From CAG-390 sp964579135 (lineage in GTDB: Bacteria; Bacillota; Clostridia; Oscillospirales; CAG-272): 64,000 bases of DNA. This document shows, piece by piece, positions 9,169-17,654 of the stretch. The position numbers were made by a program, and so were the translations under genes. Numbering within the stretch: position 1 is the stretch's first letter; each line of letters opens with the position of its first letter. Where the stretch lies: the NCBI GenBank assembly GCA_964579135.1, contig CAZOFD010000001.1:1-64000 (forward strand), in the 5' to 3' direction. A model generated the notes under the pieces. It did not search any database. It saw nothing but the letters and a program-made list of their open reading frames with translations, and had not been told where the DNA came from.

Positions 9169-9204
9169 GAAAATGAAATTTCGCCGCGCGAAAAATTCAT
9201 TTTC
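9169..9204. other. Long inverted repeat after mgtE
   Basis: In the 366-base space between oppA and mgtE. GAAAATGAA-A-TTTCGC (9169-9184) pairs with GCGAAA-AA-TTCATTTTC (9188-9204), loop 3. No T-run follows directly, so it is either a terminator of unusual form for mgtE or a processing or stability element. Apart from the opp promoter and leader hairpin nothing else is seen in this gap. Confidence 0.6.
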
Positions 9205-9224
9205 GTCCCGCAGCACCGCCCGCG

Positions 9225-10649
9225 TCACCCGGCAAGGTGCATAACGTCGATAAGCAGCACGCGGGCAAGCCCGTAATACGCCACAACGGCAACGAGGTCG
9301 TTTATCGTCGTGATAAGGGGCCCCGAAGCCACGGCAGGGTCTATACCTATCTTTTGAAAAGCCATAGGTATCGCCGTGCCCGCAAAGGCGGATATAAGCA
9401 TAGCGAGAGCCATAGCCGCGCCGAGACAGCCCGAAACGGCAAACGCAAACGTCGGCGCGTTCCCGAGCGGCAGCCACAGATAAAGACCGATGACGGCGAA
9501 CGAAAGCAAGCCGAGTATAAGACCGTTGGCAAAGCCGACGCAGGTCTCTTTCGCTATCAGCACCCTGCCCTTGCGCGAAGATATCTTTTCGTCGGTCAAA
9601 ACGCGAATGGCAACGGCAAGCGACTGCGTGCCGACGTTGCCCGCCATATCGAGTATCATCGACTGGAAACACATAATGATCGGCAGCTGCCGCACGACAG
9701 CCTCGAACACGCCGACGACGGACGAGACGACGAGCGCCAAGCCGAGCAGCACCACGAGCCACGGCAAGCGCTTTATAACGCTGCGCGGTATCGGCTCCGA
9801 AAGCTCCTCCTCGGACGAAAGTCCGGCGAAGCGCGCGTAATCCTCGCTGAGTTCGTCCTCGACGACGTCGACGAGATCCTGCGCGGTGATAACGCCTATA
9901 AGTTTGTTGTCGTTGTCGAGAACGGGGACGGAATCCTCGGAATAGTCGCGCAGGGCGGATATGCACTCGTCGACCGCGCTGCGGGCATAAACGTATGGGT
10001 AGGAGCAGCTCATAATATCCTCGAGCTTCGTGCCCTCCCGCGCTATTATAAGATCCTTGAGATCTATCGCTCCGCAATACGCGCCCTTTTCGTCGACAAC
10101 GTATATCGTCGCGATATTGTCGTTTTCCGCCGCTTGGCGTATAAGGCTCGCCATCGCCTCTTTTATCGTCGCGCCGTCGTTTATCTCGACGTAATTGGCG
10201 GACATACGGCTGCCTATCTCGTCGTCGCCAAACGAATTGAAAAGCTTTATCTCCGAGCGGGTCTCGTCGTCCATAAGGTCGATGACGGAGTCGCGCTCGG
10301 GCTTCTCCATTTCGCGCAAAACGTCGACGGCGGTCGCCGTTTCGGCGTGCGAAAGCACGTCGACGCGCTTTTTGATGTTCAGTTCCCGCACGTAGTCGAG
10401 CATATCGGGCGAATACTCGAGTATATTCGCAAGCGACTCGGAATCGAGCACGTTATAAAGCCGCGCCCTCTCCTCGCGCGAGAGCGAACCAAGAGCCAAC
10501 GCCACGTCGTTCTCATGGTACGAAAGCACCTTTTCGCGCAACAGCTTGGGCGAAAGGCTGCTGCGCACCGCGGAGACGATCTCCGCGCCGTAATCCGACA
10601 TAACGGCGAGAGACGCGCCGTCGTTTTGTATCGTTTTTTTCTCTTCCAT
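9225..10649 (-). CDS. mgtE: Magnesium transporter MgtE
   Basis: 474 residues. Domain order is an N-terminal superhelical MgtE_N domain (~30-130), a pair of CBS domains (~140-265, with YVVDEKGAYCGAIDL and VPVLDNDNKLIGVIT), a connecting helix and five membrane segments. The pore signature region MAGNVGTQSLAVAIR is present, as is the final helix. MgtE is a Mg2+ channel whose cytoplasmic domains sense internal Mg2+ and close the pore. ATG 10649 follows AAGGAGG. The gene sits behind a ~400-base structured leader, so RNA-level control is likely. Confidence 0.97.
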   Translation of the reverse strand: MEEKKTIQNDGASLAVMSDYGAEIVSAVRSSLSPKLLREKVLSYHENDVALALGSLSREERARLYNVLDSESLANILEYSPDMLDYVRELNIKKRVDVLSHAETATAVDVLREMEKPERDSVIDLMDDETRSEIKLFNSFGDDEIGSRMSANYVEINDGATIKEAMASLIRQAAENDNIATIYVVDEKGAYCGAIDLKDLIIAREGTKLEDIMSCSYPYVYARSAVDECISALRDYSEDSVPVLDNDNKLIGVITAQDLVDVVEDELSEDYARFAGLSSEEELSEPIPRSVIKRLPWLVVLLGLALVVSSVVGVFEAVVRQLPIIMCFQSMILDMAGNVGTQSLAVAIRVLTDEKISSRKGRVLIAKETCVGFANGLILGLLSFAVIGLYLWLPLGNAPTFAFAVSGCLGAAMALAMLISAFAGTAIPMAFQKIGIDPAVASGPLITTINDLVAVVAYYGLARVLLIDVMHLAG

Positions 10650-10880
10650 TACCTCTGCCTCCTTATCTTGCGCCAAGGCAGGGCGGCAATGCCGCCGCGG
10701 GGTGTCGCCCCGCCGTTGCCCGCGCAACTCGTTGTCTTTGTAATATCAGGAAGTCGGCAATGGCTCCTCGGTATCGCAATACCGATATTACGGTGTGAAA
10801 CGCGAGAATCCGACCGGTCGGCTCACACCGAAACTCATACGCCACCGAGGCACCCTGCCACTACTTCGACCGCCGCCGTC
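10650..10880 (-). promoter_or_regulatory. Structured 5' leader of mgtE, candidate riboswitch
   Basis: The leader between the promoter and mgtE folds strongly in several ways. CGGTGTGA (10791-10798) pairs with TCACACCG (10823-10830) around a CCGACCGGTCGG hairpin. CCTCGGT (10766-10772) can pair with ACCGAGG (10844-10850), but part of it can instead form GGTAT-CGCA-ATACC (10770-10783), so two folds compete. TAATATC and GATATTA enclose the middle part. Near the start codon lie hairpins GCGGGGC-GACA-CCCCGC and GGCGGC-ATT-GCCGCC, bracketed by TTGCGC/GCGCAA just before the Shine-Dalgarno. mgtE is a classic M-box target, but the M-box core was not recognised here. The bases from 10881 to the promoter are GC-rich without an assigned fold. 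Confidence 0.55.
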
Positions 10881-11062
10881 CATATTCTCACCTCTCTTTT
10901 CGCTTATCTAAAAAGTCACTGCGTTTTTCGCTCGGCGCAACGCGGCAAACTCACGTCTTGCCGGCTGCCGAGGGCATTTCGCTCGCGTTCCGAGAAAAAT
11001 GCGCCGCGCGCACACTTGAAGCGACGCGCAATGCGCCGCGCGAAAAACTTACTCGTATAAAT

Positions 11063-11091
11063 ATGATATCACTCCTTGCGGATTTTGTCAA
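11063..11091 (-). promoter_or_regulatory. Promoter of mgtE
   Basis: TTGACA (11091-11086), 17 bases, TATCAT (11068-11063) on the minus strand. It predicts a start near 11056 and a leader of about 400 bases. Confidence 0.8.
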
Positions 11092-11276
11092 TCTTTTTGT
11101 TGTTCGACCCGTTTGCCGCCGTTCGTCGAGGTTATCTTGCCCCAAACGTGCGCGGCGATACGCCCAAAGCGCGCAAAAAGCTCGTAAAACGCAAGTCTAA
11201 AGCCGAAAACGCTTGCAAAACGAAAAGCGACGGTAAAAAGTCGCGCTCGCGCGTCGGATGCCAAAAGCCTTAACGC

Positions 11277-11312
11277 AAAAAGCCGCGCGCAAACCCGGCG
11301 TCCGCGCGCGAC
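11277..11312 (-). terminator. Terminator of mntP
   Basis: On the minus strand GTCGCGCGC (11312-11304) pairs with GCGCGCGGC (11290-11282), followed by five T residues. Confidence 0.75.
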
Positions 11313-11361
11313 TCATATACTTTTCGAATAGTTTCGATTTTTTTGCTCGAAAATACGGCTT

Positions 11362-11937
11362 TTATTTTAAAATGCCGCTCAAAAATATCTCGACGCCTAT
11401 GGCGATAAGGATTATTCCGCCGAGGATACTTGCCTTGCCCGCCAAGCGCGTGCCCGCCTTTTTGCCTATAAAAAGCCCCGCCATACATATTATAAAGGTA
11501 ACGACCGAAATGATAAGGGATGACGCGAGTGCCTCGAGAGGACCGTATTTTACGGTATCGAGCCCGACGGACAATGCGTCTATCGACGTCGCCACGCCCT
11601 GCAAAAGCAGTGCGCCGAAGCCGAGACTGCCCGTCGCCTCATTCGTTTCGCCGCGCGACTCGAATATCATCTTGCCGCCGATAAAGCACAGCAAAACGAG
11701 CGCTATCCACGGCACGACCTTTTCGAAAACGCCGAAAAAGCTCAGCACCGTCTTAACGCAGACCCACCCCGCCATCGGCATAAACGCCTGAAAAAAGGCG
11801 AATGTGCCCGCAATCGCGCACATTCTGCGCACTCGCATCCTCGGCTCGTTCAGCCCGTTTGCGAGCGAAACCGAGAACGCGTCCATTGCAAGCGCGACCC
11901 CGAAAAGTAAACTCATAATATAAAATTCGATATCCAT
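11362..11937 (-). CDS. mntP: Manganese efflux pump MntP
   Basis: 191 residues, DUF204/MntP family, with six membrane segments arranged as an internal duplication. Both family signatures are seen: GVALAMDAFSVSLANG near the start and LQGVATSIDALSVGLD in the second half; the aspartates are the metal-path residues. It exports excess Mn2+. ATG 11937 follows a GGGGGACGG site. It sits upstream of mgtE on the same strand but has its own terminator, so the two metal transporters are separate units. Confidence 0.93.
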   Translation of the reverse strand: MDIEFYIMSLLFGVALAMDAFSVSLANGLNEPRMRVRRMCAIAGTFAFFQAFMPMAGWVCVKTVLSFFGVFEKVVPWIALVLLCFIGGKMIFESRGETNEATGSLGFGALLLQGVATSIDALSVGLDTVKYGPLEALASSLIISVVTFIICMAGLFIGKKAGTRLAGKASILGGIILIAIGVEIFLSGILK

Positions 11938-12070
11938 TTTCCGTCCCCCGTCGGCGGCAACGCCGAACGGCTCTTTCGTTCCGTGATTTTGCGTGTATTT
12001 TATCATTTTATCAAACGGGCGACCTTTTGTCAATACCGATAAGTTTTATTTACCCGATTAAAAAAAGTTC

Positions 12071-12099
12071 TTGACTTGCGGTGCGCCGTAATGTATAAT
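12071..12099 (+). promoter_or_regulatory. Promoter of tRNA-Arg
   Basis: TTGACT (12071-12076), 17 bases, TATAAT (12094-12099), ending 8 bases before the tRNA. Confidence 0.9.
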
Positions 12100-12107
12100 C
12101 AATACAT

Positions 12108-12184
12108 CTGCCCGTAGCACAGCCGGATAGCGCGTCAGACTCCGACTCTGAAGGTCGCAGGTTCGAATCCTGTCGGGCAGGCCA
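12108..12184 (+). tRNA. tRNA-Arg (CCG)
   Basis: A complete cloverleaf: acceptor stem CTGCCCG with CGGGCAG, D-loop with GG, anticodon stem TCAGA/TCTGA around CTCCGAC (anticodon CCG), T-loop GTTCGAATC, discriminator G and an encoded CCA. It reads CGG arginine codons. It stands alone between its own promoter and terminator. Confidence 0.95.
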
Positions 12185-12212
12185 AATATCGGTCGGCAGC
12201 ATACAGCCGCCT

Positions 12213-12238
12213 CGGGGACCCCTCAATCGGGGTCCCCG
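12213..12238 (+). terminator. Terminator of tRNA-Arg
   Basis: CGGGGACCCC (12213-12222) pairs with GGGGTCCCCG (12229-12238); a short T-rich stretch follows. Confidence 0.75.
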
Positions 12239-12339
12239 TTCTATTGCCGCAAGATCGCGCCAAAGCCCGCGCGGCACAAAAAACTTGCGCGAATTTGCGG
12301 GCAAGCGACAAATTATTTTGAGTTTTTTGCGTTCTGCTC

Positions 12340-12369
12340 TTGACAAGCCGCTTCGAAATAAGATATAAT
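12340..12369 (+). promoter_or_regulatory. Promoter of rpmH
   Basis: TTGACA (12340-12345), 18 bases, TATAAT (12364-12369). Confidence 0.85.
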
Positions 12370-12458
12370 ATACAATGTCATTGTGTATTGGCGAGTCAGC
12401 GATCAAGCTCAAAGTATCGATCGCTTCCGAAACCACAGCCAAGGGAGGTGCCAAAAGA

Positions 12459-12593
12459 ATGCTCAGAACCTATCAGCCCAAAAAGCGTCAGCGTCAGAAA
12501 GAACACGGCTTCAGAAAAAGAATGAAGACCAAGGACGGCAGAAACGTTTTAAAGAGAAGACGCGCTAAAGGCAGAAAGCAGCTTTCCTACTGA
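12459..12593 (+). CDS. rpmH: 50S ribosomal protein L34
   Basis: 44 residues, the normal size, with the typical start MLRTYQPKKRQR, the middle EHGFRKRMKTKDGR and the end RRRAKGRKQLSY. ATG 12459 follows AGGGAGGTG, and the upstream in-frame ATG at 12375 has no such site. It opens the conserved cluster rpmH-rnpA-yidD-yidC-jag-mnmE. Confidence 0.98.
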   Translation: MLRTYQPKKRQRQKEHGFRKRMKTKDGRNVLKRRRAKGRKQLSY

Positions 12594-12648
12594 TCACGTA
12601 CCGATCCGATCGATCGAGATCGCATCGGGCTGCTTACCTATTTTGTTT

Positions 12649-12698
12649 GAAATAACCGGCGACCGCAGAACGCTTCTGACACTGTCGCCGGTTATTTC
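12649..12698 (+). other. Strong hairpin between rpmH and rnpA
   Basis: A 15-base-pair perfect stem: GAAATAACCGGCGAC (12649-12663) pairs with 12684-12698 across a 20-base loop that itself contains AGAA-CGC-TTCT. No T-run follows. It may be a partial terminator or an RNase site that keeps rpmH expression higher than rnpA. Confidence 0.65.
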
Positions 12699-12841
12699 GC
12701 AATCTGCCCTTTTACCATTATCCGTCATCCGCGCGCCGCGCGCGAAAGCGGTCGCTCTTGCAGCCGTGCCACGCGCCGCAAGCAAGCGAAAAACACGTGC
12801 ATCCGCACTGAATCATCACACGGAAGTGCCACTTTGCAGCA

Positions 12842-13246
12842 ATGAAAAACACAGCGATCAAAGAAAATCATCTTTTTAAAAAAGCATATTCGAAGGGCGA
12901 GCGCGCCGCCGGAAAGTATATCGCGATATACGCCCTGCGCGACAAAGCCGCATACCGCATACGTCGAGCCGACCCATGCCACAGATCGGTAAATCGGCTC
13001 GGGCTGACCGTCGGCAAGCACGTCGGCGGCGCAGTGGAGCGCAACCGCGCCAAGCGCCTTATGCGCGAGGCATACCGGCTGACCGAAGCGGAACTTTGCG
13101 TAAAGCACGGCTACCTGCTCGTTATCGTGGCAAAAGACGCCGTTTTATCCGCGTCGTCGACAGACGTCGGGCGCGAAATGCGGCGGCTTTTAGATCGTTT
13201 GGGGCTTTTATCCCCGTGCGAGGCACAGTCTTCGCCCGACAGATGA
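12842..13246 (+). CDS. rnpA: Ribonuclease P protein component
   Basis: 134 residues. The conserved core motif is present as AVERNRAKRLMREAYR (RNR signature), with NRLGLTVGKHVGGA before it. The protein binds the RNase P RNA and helps mature tRNA 5' ends. The Shine-Dalgarno is weak. The stop overlaps the start of yidD (ATGA). The C-terminus (~20 residues) is not conserved. Confidence 0.95.
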   Translation: MKNTAIKENHLFKKAYSKGERAAGKYIAIYALRDKAAYRIRRADPCHRSVNRLGLTVGKHVGGAVERNRAKRLMREAYRLTEAELCVKHGYLLVIVAKDAVLSASSTDVGREMRRLLDRLGLLSPCEAQSSPDR

Positions 13247-13566
13247 AGCACTTATGCATCCTGCTGATTCGTTTTTATCGCAAGTACGTCTCTCCCCTTA
13301 AACGAAATCCGACCTGTCGGTTTACGCCGACTTGCTCTGCCTATGCCCTCGAGGCATATCAAAAACGAGGCTTTTTCGTCGGTACCGTTTTAACGGCTCT
13401 GAGGATCCTGCGGTGCAATCCGTTTTGCGCCGGCGGCTACGATCCCGTGCCCGAGCACGGTCTGATCAATCGGAAAAAGAGGGACGAACGGGCGAACGAC
13501 GACGATACGCAATATTCAACAAACGACGGGAGGTCTCCGACTCGGTCGGACATTGATGATCTATGA
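13243..13566 (+). CDS. yidD: Membrane protein insertion efficiency factor YidD
   Basis: 107 residues. The family core is clear: an N-terminal amphipathic segment (LIRFYRKYVSPLKRNPTCRFTPTCSAYALEA), three conserved cysteines, and GYDPVPEH. The ~30 residues after the core are polar and not conserved. It overlaps rnpA at its start and yidC at its end, each by ATGA, so rnpA-yidD-yidC are translationally coupled. Confidence 0.95.
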   Translation: MKHLCILLIRFYRKYVSPLKRNPTCRFTPTCSAYALEAYQKRGFFVGTVLTALRILRCNPFCAGGYDPVPEHGLINRKKRDERANDDDTQYSTNDGRSPTRSDIDDL

Positions 13567-14765
13567 GTTTCATTTACAAATGGATAGGAACTTTTCTCGG
13601 GTGGCTTGACAGCCTGACAGGCAGTTACCTCTTTGCGCTTTTCCTTTTTGCGCTTATAGTCGAGGCACTGATGCTGCCCTTTGCAATCAAACAGCAAAAA
13701 AACACGATCAAGCAAGCGTCGCTTCGCCCCAAAGAACTTGCCATACGCAAAAAATACGCCGGGCGAAACGATCAGGCGACACAACAAAAAATGTCGCAAG
13801 AGATACAGGAGATGTATCAAAAAGAGGGCTACAATATGATGGGCGGTTGCCTGCCGCTTTTGATCCAGTTGCCCATAATTATGATACTTTACAACGTAGT
13901 TATAAATCCTTTGCAATACGTCTGCGGCGTAAGCTCCGAGGCGATAAGCGCGCTGAATACTTTTCTCGGCGAATCGGCTACCAAGGGCTCCATTGCGCTT
14001 TTGGATAAACTCGGCAGCGTAGACCTCGGGGCGTTCGGCGCGGTCGAGGGCAACGCCGCGTTCGCGCAGGAATTTACCGCCGCGATAGACAAAGGGCTGC
14101 CCAATTTCAAATTTCTCGGTCTTAACCTCGCCGACACGCCGTCGATCGGATCGCCGAGTTGGTTGCTCGTTATCCCCGCGCTGACCTTTATAGTTTATTT
14201 CGCAAGTATGAAGCTCAGCCGCAAGATGAGTTATCAGCCCACCGACGCAAACGGCAAGCAGGACAAGCAAGCCGGCTGCTCCAACGCCGTTATGGACGTT
14301 TCGATGCCGCTGATGAGTGTTTTCATCACTTTCACCGTACCCGCGACGATCGGCGTTTACTGGATCTTTAAGAGTATGCTCGGCACTCTCAAGCAGTTCA
14401 TCGTCTCTCGCGCGATGCCCCTGCCGAAATTCACGGAAGAAGATTACCGCGCCGCAGAGAAAGAATACGCAGGCAAAACCGGCAAAAATCGCTCCGCTAA
14501 AGTAAACTTCGAACTCAATCAATCGAACCCCAACTCCATCGCCCGCCTTGACGACGAGGACTACGTAACCGCCGAGGATATGGAAAGACTCAGAGAAAAG
14601 CTCGACCCGAAGCCCGTCGCCGCCGAGTCCGACGAACCGAGCGCCGACGGAGAACACAAGCGCGAGGAGAGCATCTCTCCCGTCGGCGACGCACCGCTGA
14701 AAGACGAGAGCGACAAACCCGTTCACAAAAATAAACGTCGCTTCGGCGAAAAAAAGAACAAATAA
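13563..14765 (+). CDS. yidC: Membrane protein insertase YidC (SpoIIIJ type)
   Basis: 400 residues. The N-terminal segment and five membrane spans of the YidC/Oxa1 core are visible. The groove arginine region lies after the first core helix (QASLRPKELAIRKKY), the helical-hairpin loop is QQKMSQEIQEMYQKEGYNMMGG, and the last spans include FITFTVPATIGVYW. A long polar C-terminal tail (~110 residues, KKNK end) resembles those that contact ribosomes. An insertion of ~70 residues lies between spans 2 and 3, on the outside. No lipobox cysteine is seen near the start. Confidence 0.96.
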   Translation: MSFIYKWIGTFLGWLDSLTGSYLFALFLFALIVEALMLPFAIKQQKNTIKQASLRPKELAIRKKYAGRNDQATQQKMSQEIQEMYQKEGYNMMGGCLPLLIQLPIIMILYNVVINPLQYVCGVSSEAISALNTFLGESATKGSIALLDKLGSVDLGAFGAVEGNAAFAQEFTAAIDKGLPNFKFLGLNLADTPSIGSPSWLLVIPALTFIVYFASMKLSRKMSYQPTDANGKQDKQAGCSNAVMDVSMPLMSVFITFTVPATIGVYWIFKSMLGTLKQFIVSRAMPLPKFTEEDYRAAEKEYAGKTGKNRSAKVNFELNQSNPNSIARLDDEDYVTAEDMERLREKLDPKPVAAESDEPSADGEHKREESISPVGDAPLKDESDKPVHKNKRRFGEKKNK

Positions 14766-14812
14766 ACCGCACTTTCGACTTTAACGTTTTATGATTGTAT
14801 GAGGATAATATC

Positions 14813-15532
14813 GTGAAAAAAGAAATTTCGATCAAAGCAAAAACGCTTGACGAGGCGATAGCAAAAGCCGCAGAGACCCTCGGCGTACCCGCCGAAAAAC
14901 TCACGATCAAGGAGATCGCCAAGGCGAAAAAAGGCTTTTTCGGCATCGGCGCGGCGGACGCGGAGATAATCGCTTCGTACGAAAGCGTCGAAGAAAAAAG
15001 CACTTGCGACAACGTTGCCGCAAGCGAGAAAAACGTATGCCCTCTCTCCCCCGCGGGCAAAAGCGCACTCGACTTTATAACCGGGATCATCGCCGATATG
15101 GGGCTCAAAGCAAATGCGGAGGCGGTGTCCTCCGAAAACGGCGAGACCGTTATAAACGTCACCGGCGACGGCGCCGGCATCCTTATCGGTCACCACGGCG
15201 AAACGCTCGACGCGCTCCAATATCTCGCGACTCTTGCCGCAAATCATCGCGAAAAAGGCGAAAAAAGAGAATATACGAGGATATCGCTCGACGTCGAGGG
15301 CTACCGTGCGAAGCGCGAAGAAATCCTGCGCGCTTTGGCTCGCAAGCAAGCGGCACGCGTTCTTAAATACAAAAAGAGCGTTATGCTCGAGCCGATGAAC
15401 CCCTACGAACGCAGGATCATTCACTCGGAGATACAAAACATCGAGGGTGTTTCCACCAACTCCATCGGCAGCGAAAGCAACCGCAAGATAGTAATTTATC
15501 TCGATTGCGGCAAAAAGAACGTCGAAGATTAA
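14813..15532 (+). CDS. jag: RNA-binding protein Jag/KhpB
   Basis: 239 residues from GTG 14813, chosen because GAGGA lies 8 bases before it; an in-frame ATG at 14795 would overlap that site. Domain order is Jag_N (1-50, with KAKKGFFGIG), KH-like (~85-160, with GILIGHHGETLDALQYL) and R3H (~165-239, with RISLDVEGYR and MNPYERRIIH). The protein binds RNA, and in relatives it partners KhpA and affects cell-wall growth. It follows yidC, as usual in Firmicutes. Confidence 0.95.
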   Translation: MKKEISIKAKTLDEAIAKAAETLGVPAEKLTIKEIAKAKKGFFGIGAADAEIIASYESVEEKSTCDNVAASEKNVCPLSPAGKSALDFITGIIADMGLKANAEAVSSENGETVINVTGDGAGILIGHHGETLDALQYLATLAANHREKGEKREYTRISLDVEGYRAKREEILRALARKQAARVLKYKKSVMLEPMNPYERRIIHSEIQNIEGVSTNSIGSESNRKIVIYLDCGKKNVED

Positions 15533-15563
15533 CGCAAAAAGCGGAGCCCTGCGGCTCCGCCCG

Positions 15564-15600
15564 GCGGACTGCCGCGCAACAGCGCGTCGGTCCGCTTTTT
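15564..15600 (+). terminator. Terminator between jag and mnmE
   Basis: GCGGAC (15564-15569) and an inner CGCGC/GCGCG pair with GTCCGC (15590-15595), then five T residues. A second GC-rich hairpin (GCGGAGCC-CTGC-GGCTCCGC) lies just upstream. The T-run touches the Shine-Dalgarno of mnmE, so it could also lower mnmE translation. Confidence 0.7.
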
Positions 15601-15611
15601 GAGGTGAAAAT

Positions 15612-17027
15612 ATGAAAGATTTTAAAATCGAAACGGATACCGTCGCCGCGGTCTCGACCCCGCACGGCAAAGGCGGAGTTGCGCTGATACGGATCAGCGG
15701 TCCTCACGCGTTCGACGTTGCCGAACGGGTATTCAAGCCGAAAAGCGGTGTGCCGCTGCGCGAATGCGGGATGCGGCGCGCAATCTTCGGCGAAGTCAAA
15801 GACCCCGATACCGGCGAGGCGACGGACACCGCCATCGCCACACTCTTCGCCGCCCCCGCCTCTTTTACGGGCGAGGATACGGCGGAGATCTCGTGCCACG
15901 GCGGCATACTCGTCACCCGTGCGGTGCTCGCCGCCTGCCTTGCGGCAGGGGCACGGCAGGCGGAAGCCGGCGAATTTACGCGCCGTGCGTTTGCTCTCGG
16001 CAAGATATCCCTCCCCGAAGCAGAGTCGCTCGGTATGCTGCTCGACGCCGGTAACGACTCGCAAATGCGTCTCTCGCGCTCGGGTCTCTCCGGCTCGCTG
16101 GCTCGCAAATGCGACGACCTGCGCGAAGAGATAACCGAGCTTCTCGCCGACGTTAACGCACGGCTTGACTTTCCCGAGGAAGATCTGGGCGAGATAGAAC
16201 CTAGTGAGGTCGAGTCAAGACTGCTCGACCTCAAAAACGACGTCGCCGCCCTCGGAGAGACGTACAGAGCCGGCAGAGCCGTCGCCGAGGGTATACCCAC
16301 AGTCATCTGCGGCAGAACCAATGCGGGGAAAAGCACGTTTTACAACCGCCTCGTCGGGAGTGACGAGGCGATCGTTACCGACGTCGAGGGAACGACTCGC
16401 GACGTTCTCACCTCCTCCGTCGGGTTCGGTGGGGTAACCTTGCTCTTGTCCGACACCGCGGGCATAAGAAACGACGTTGCGGACGCCGTGGAAGCCATCG
16501 GTGTCGATCGCGCGCAAAAAAAGATCGACGAAGCCGAGCTTGTCTTCTTTTTGATAGACGGCACCCGCGAGCCGAACGAGGGCGACGTCGCTCTCGCCTC
16601 GCGCCTTTGTGCCTCGCACGCGATCGTGTTCGCTCTTTTAAGCAAATCCGACGTCGCGGGCGAGCCGAACGCCGCCGCGTTGCGCCTTTGGTCGTCTTTT
16701 GAAAAGCGGTTCGAGATTTCCGCTCAAAGCGGCAAAGGAATACGCGAACTTGCCGAAGCGGTATCGCAAACGTATCTTTCCGCAGATATCGACGTCGAGC
16801 ACGACGCCGTAATAAGCAACGCACGCCAGCACGAAGCGATCAAAGCGTGCGAAAAAGCGGTCGCCCTCGCGTACGAAGCCGTAGCGCAAAACTTTCCTCT
16901 CGACGTGAGCGCCGTTTGCCTCGAGGACGCGCTTCGCGCTCTTTGCGAGCTTGACGGGCGCGGTCACGGTGCGGTCTCCGCAGACGTTATAGACTCGATC
17001 TTTTCGAGATTTTGCGTCGGAAAATAA
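15612..17027 (+). CDS. mnmE: tRNA modification GTPase MnmE
   Basis: 471 residues. The N-terminal tetrahydrofolate-binding domain (1-120, with FTGEDTAEISCHGG) is followed by helical and G domains: G1 GRTNAGKST, G2 EGTTRD, G3 DTAGI, G4 SKSD. The end CVGK matches the conserved C(I/L/V)GK that positions the catalytic cysteine. With MnmG it makes cmnm5U at the tRNA wobble position. MnmG, the usual neighbour, is not next to it here. Confidence 0.97.
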   Translation: MKDFKIETDTVAAVSTPHGKGGVALIRISGPHAFDVAERVFKPKSGVPLRECGMRRAIFGEVKDPDTGEATDTAIATLFAAPASFTGEDTAEISCHGGILVTRAVLAACLAAGARQAEAGEFTRRAFALGKISLPEAESLGMLLDAGNDSQMRLSRSGLSGSLARKCDDLREEITELLADVNARLDFPEEDLGEIEPSEVESRLLDLKNDVAALGETYRAGRAVAEGIPTVICGRTNAGKSTFYNRLVGSDEAIVTDVEGTTRDVLTSSVGFGGVTLLLSDTAGIRNDVADAVEAIGVDRAQKKIDEAELVFFLIDGTREPNEGDVALASRLCASHAIVFALLSKSDVAGEPNAAALRLWSSFEKRFEISAQSGKGIRELAEAVSQTYLSADIDVEHDAVISNARQHEAIKACEKAVALAYEAVAQNFPLDVSAVCLEDALRALCELDGRGHGAVSADVIDSIFSRFCVGK

Positions 17028-17446
17028 TCGGCGCGTTGTCGCGCCAGCAATAAGCTGCGAAAAGCAATCTGCACGCAATTTCGTCTCGCAGAAAGCAAAA
17101 AACATACCGCTTACGACGTACTCGACCGCTTTTTCGGTAAAATCGGCGCTTTATCGCCCTCTCTCCGCATATGCCGCACCGCATATGCGGAGATTTTTTG
17201 TTTGCGGGCACGAAAATCACCGCGCTTGCGATCGGATCTTTTATATTCCGTCAAAGCGGCGTTGCCTCGGCATACGCTCGGATAAATCCGCCCCGAAGCG
17301 CACCTGGTCATATCTTCGCCACGCCTTACCGTCGTCTTGCCCGACGCGAAAAACACGATTTTTATCCGTCGAGGGGCAAACTCGCCCCCGGAGAAAGCTC
17401 GCGCCGCTGCCACTCCGCCCGGTACCAAAGTTTTTTGCTTTTTCGG
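17028..17446. other. Intergenic stretch after mnmE
   Basis: The 627 bases between mnmE and the next gene hold one clear terminator (17162-17199) and one promoter (17447-17475), listed separately. The rest is GC-rich with no convincing gene. I looked for 6S, 4.5S, tmRNA and RNase P signatures and saw none. Confidence 0.5.
17162..17199 (+). terminator. Terminator downstream of mnmE
   Basis: TCTCCGCATATGC (17162-17174) pairs with 17181-17193, followed by six T residues. Confidence 0.88.
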
Positions 17447-17475
17447 TTGAAATAACGAAAAGCATATGATATAAT
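17447..17475 (+). promoter_or_regulatory. Promoter of the Ig-repeat surface protein
   Basis: TTGAAA (17447-17452), 17 bases, TATAAT (17470-17475). The leader would be ~170 bases. Confidence 0.75.
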
Positions 17476-17654
17476 GTACGCATACGCGACTTTCGACAAA
17501 ACGCGCCAAACGTCGCAACGCGCCGCAGACTACGCCGATACGCGCTTTCCCGAGCGTAGCGAAACAACGTTTCGCACAATGCGGCGCGCCTTTTATAAGC
17601 GGCGCGGAGTCTGCTTTTAAACGCATCGAAAACGATCGAGAACGGTAATTTAAT

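Noticed and set aside
10650..10920. Calling the mgtE leader an M-box riboswitch
   Set aside because: The position fits, but the conserved M-box strings could not be found, so it is only described as a structured leader.
12185..12458. Chromosome origin with DnaA boxes upstream of rpmH
   Set aside because: No DnaA-box-like strings or AT-rich unwinding region were seen and dnaA is absent.
17028..17446. Small RNA gene such as 6S or 4.5S RNA
   Set aside because: No conserved core of either RNA was recognised; only the terminator after mnmE is supported.
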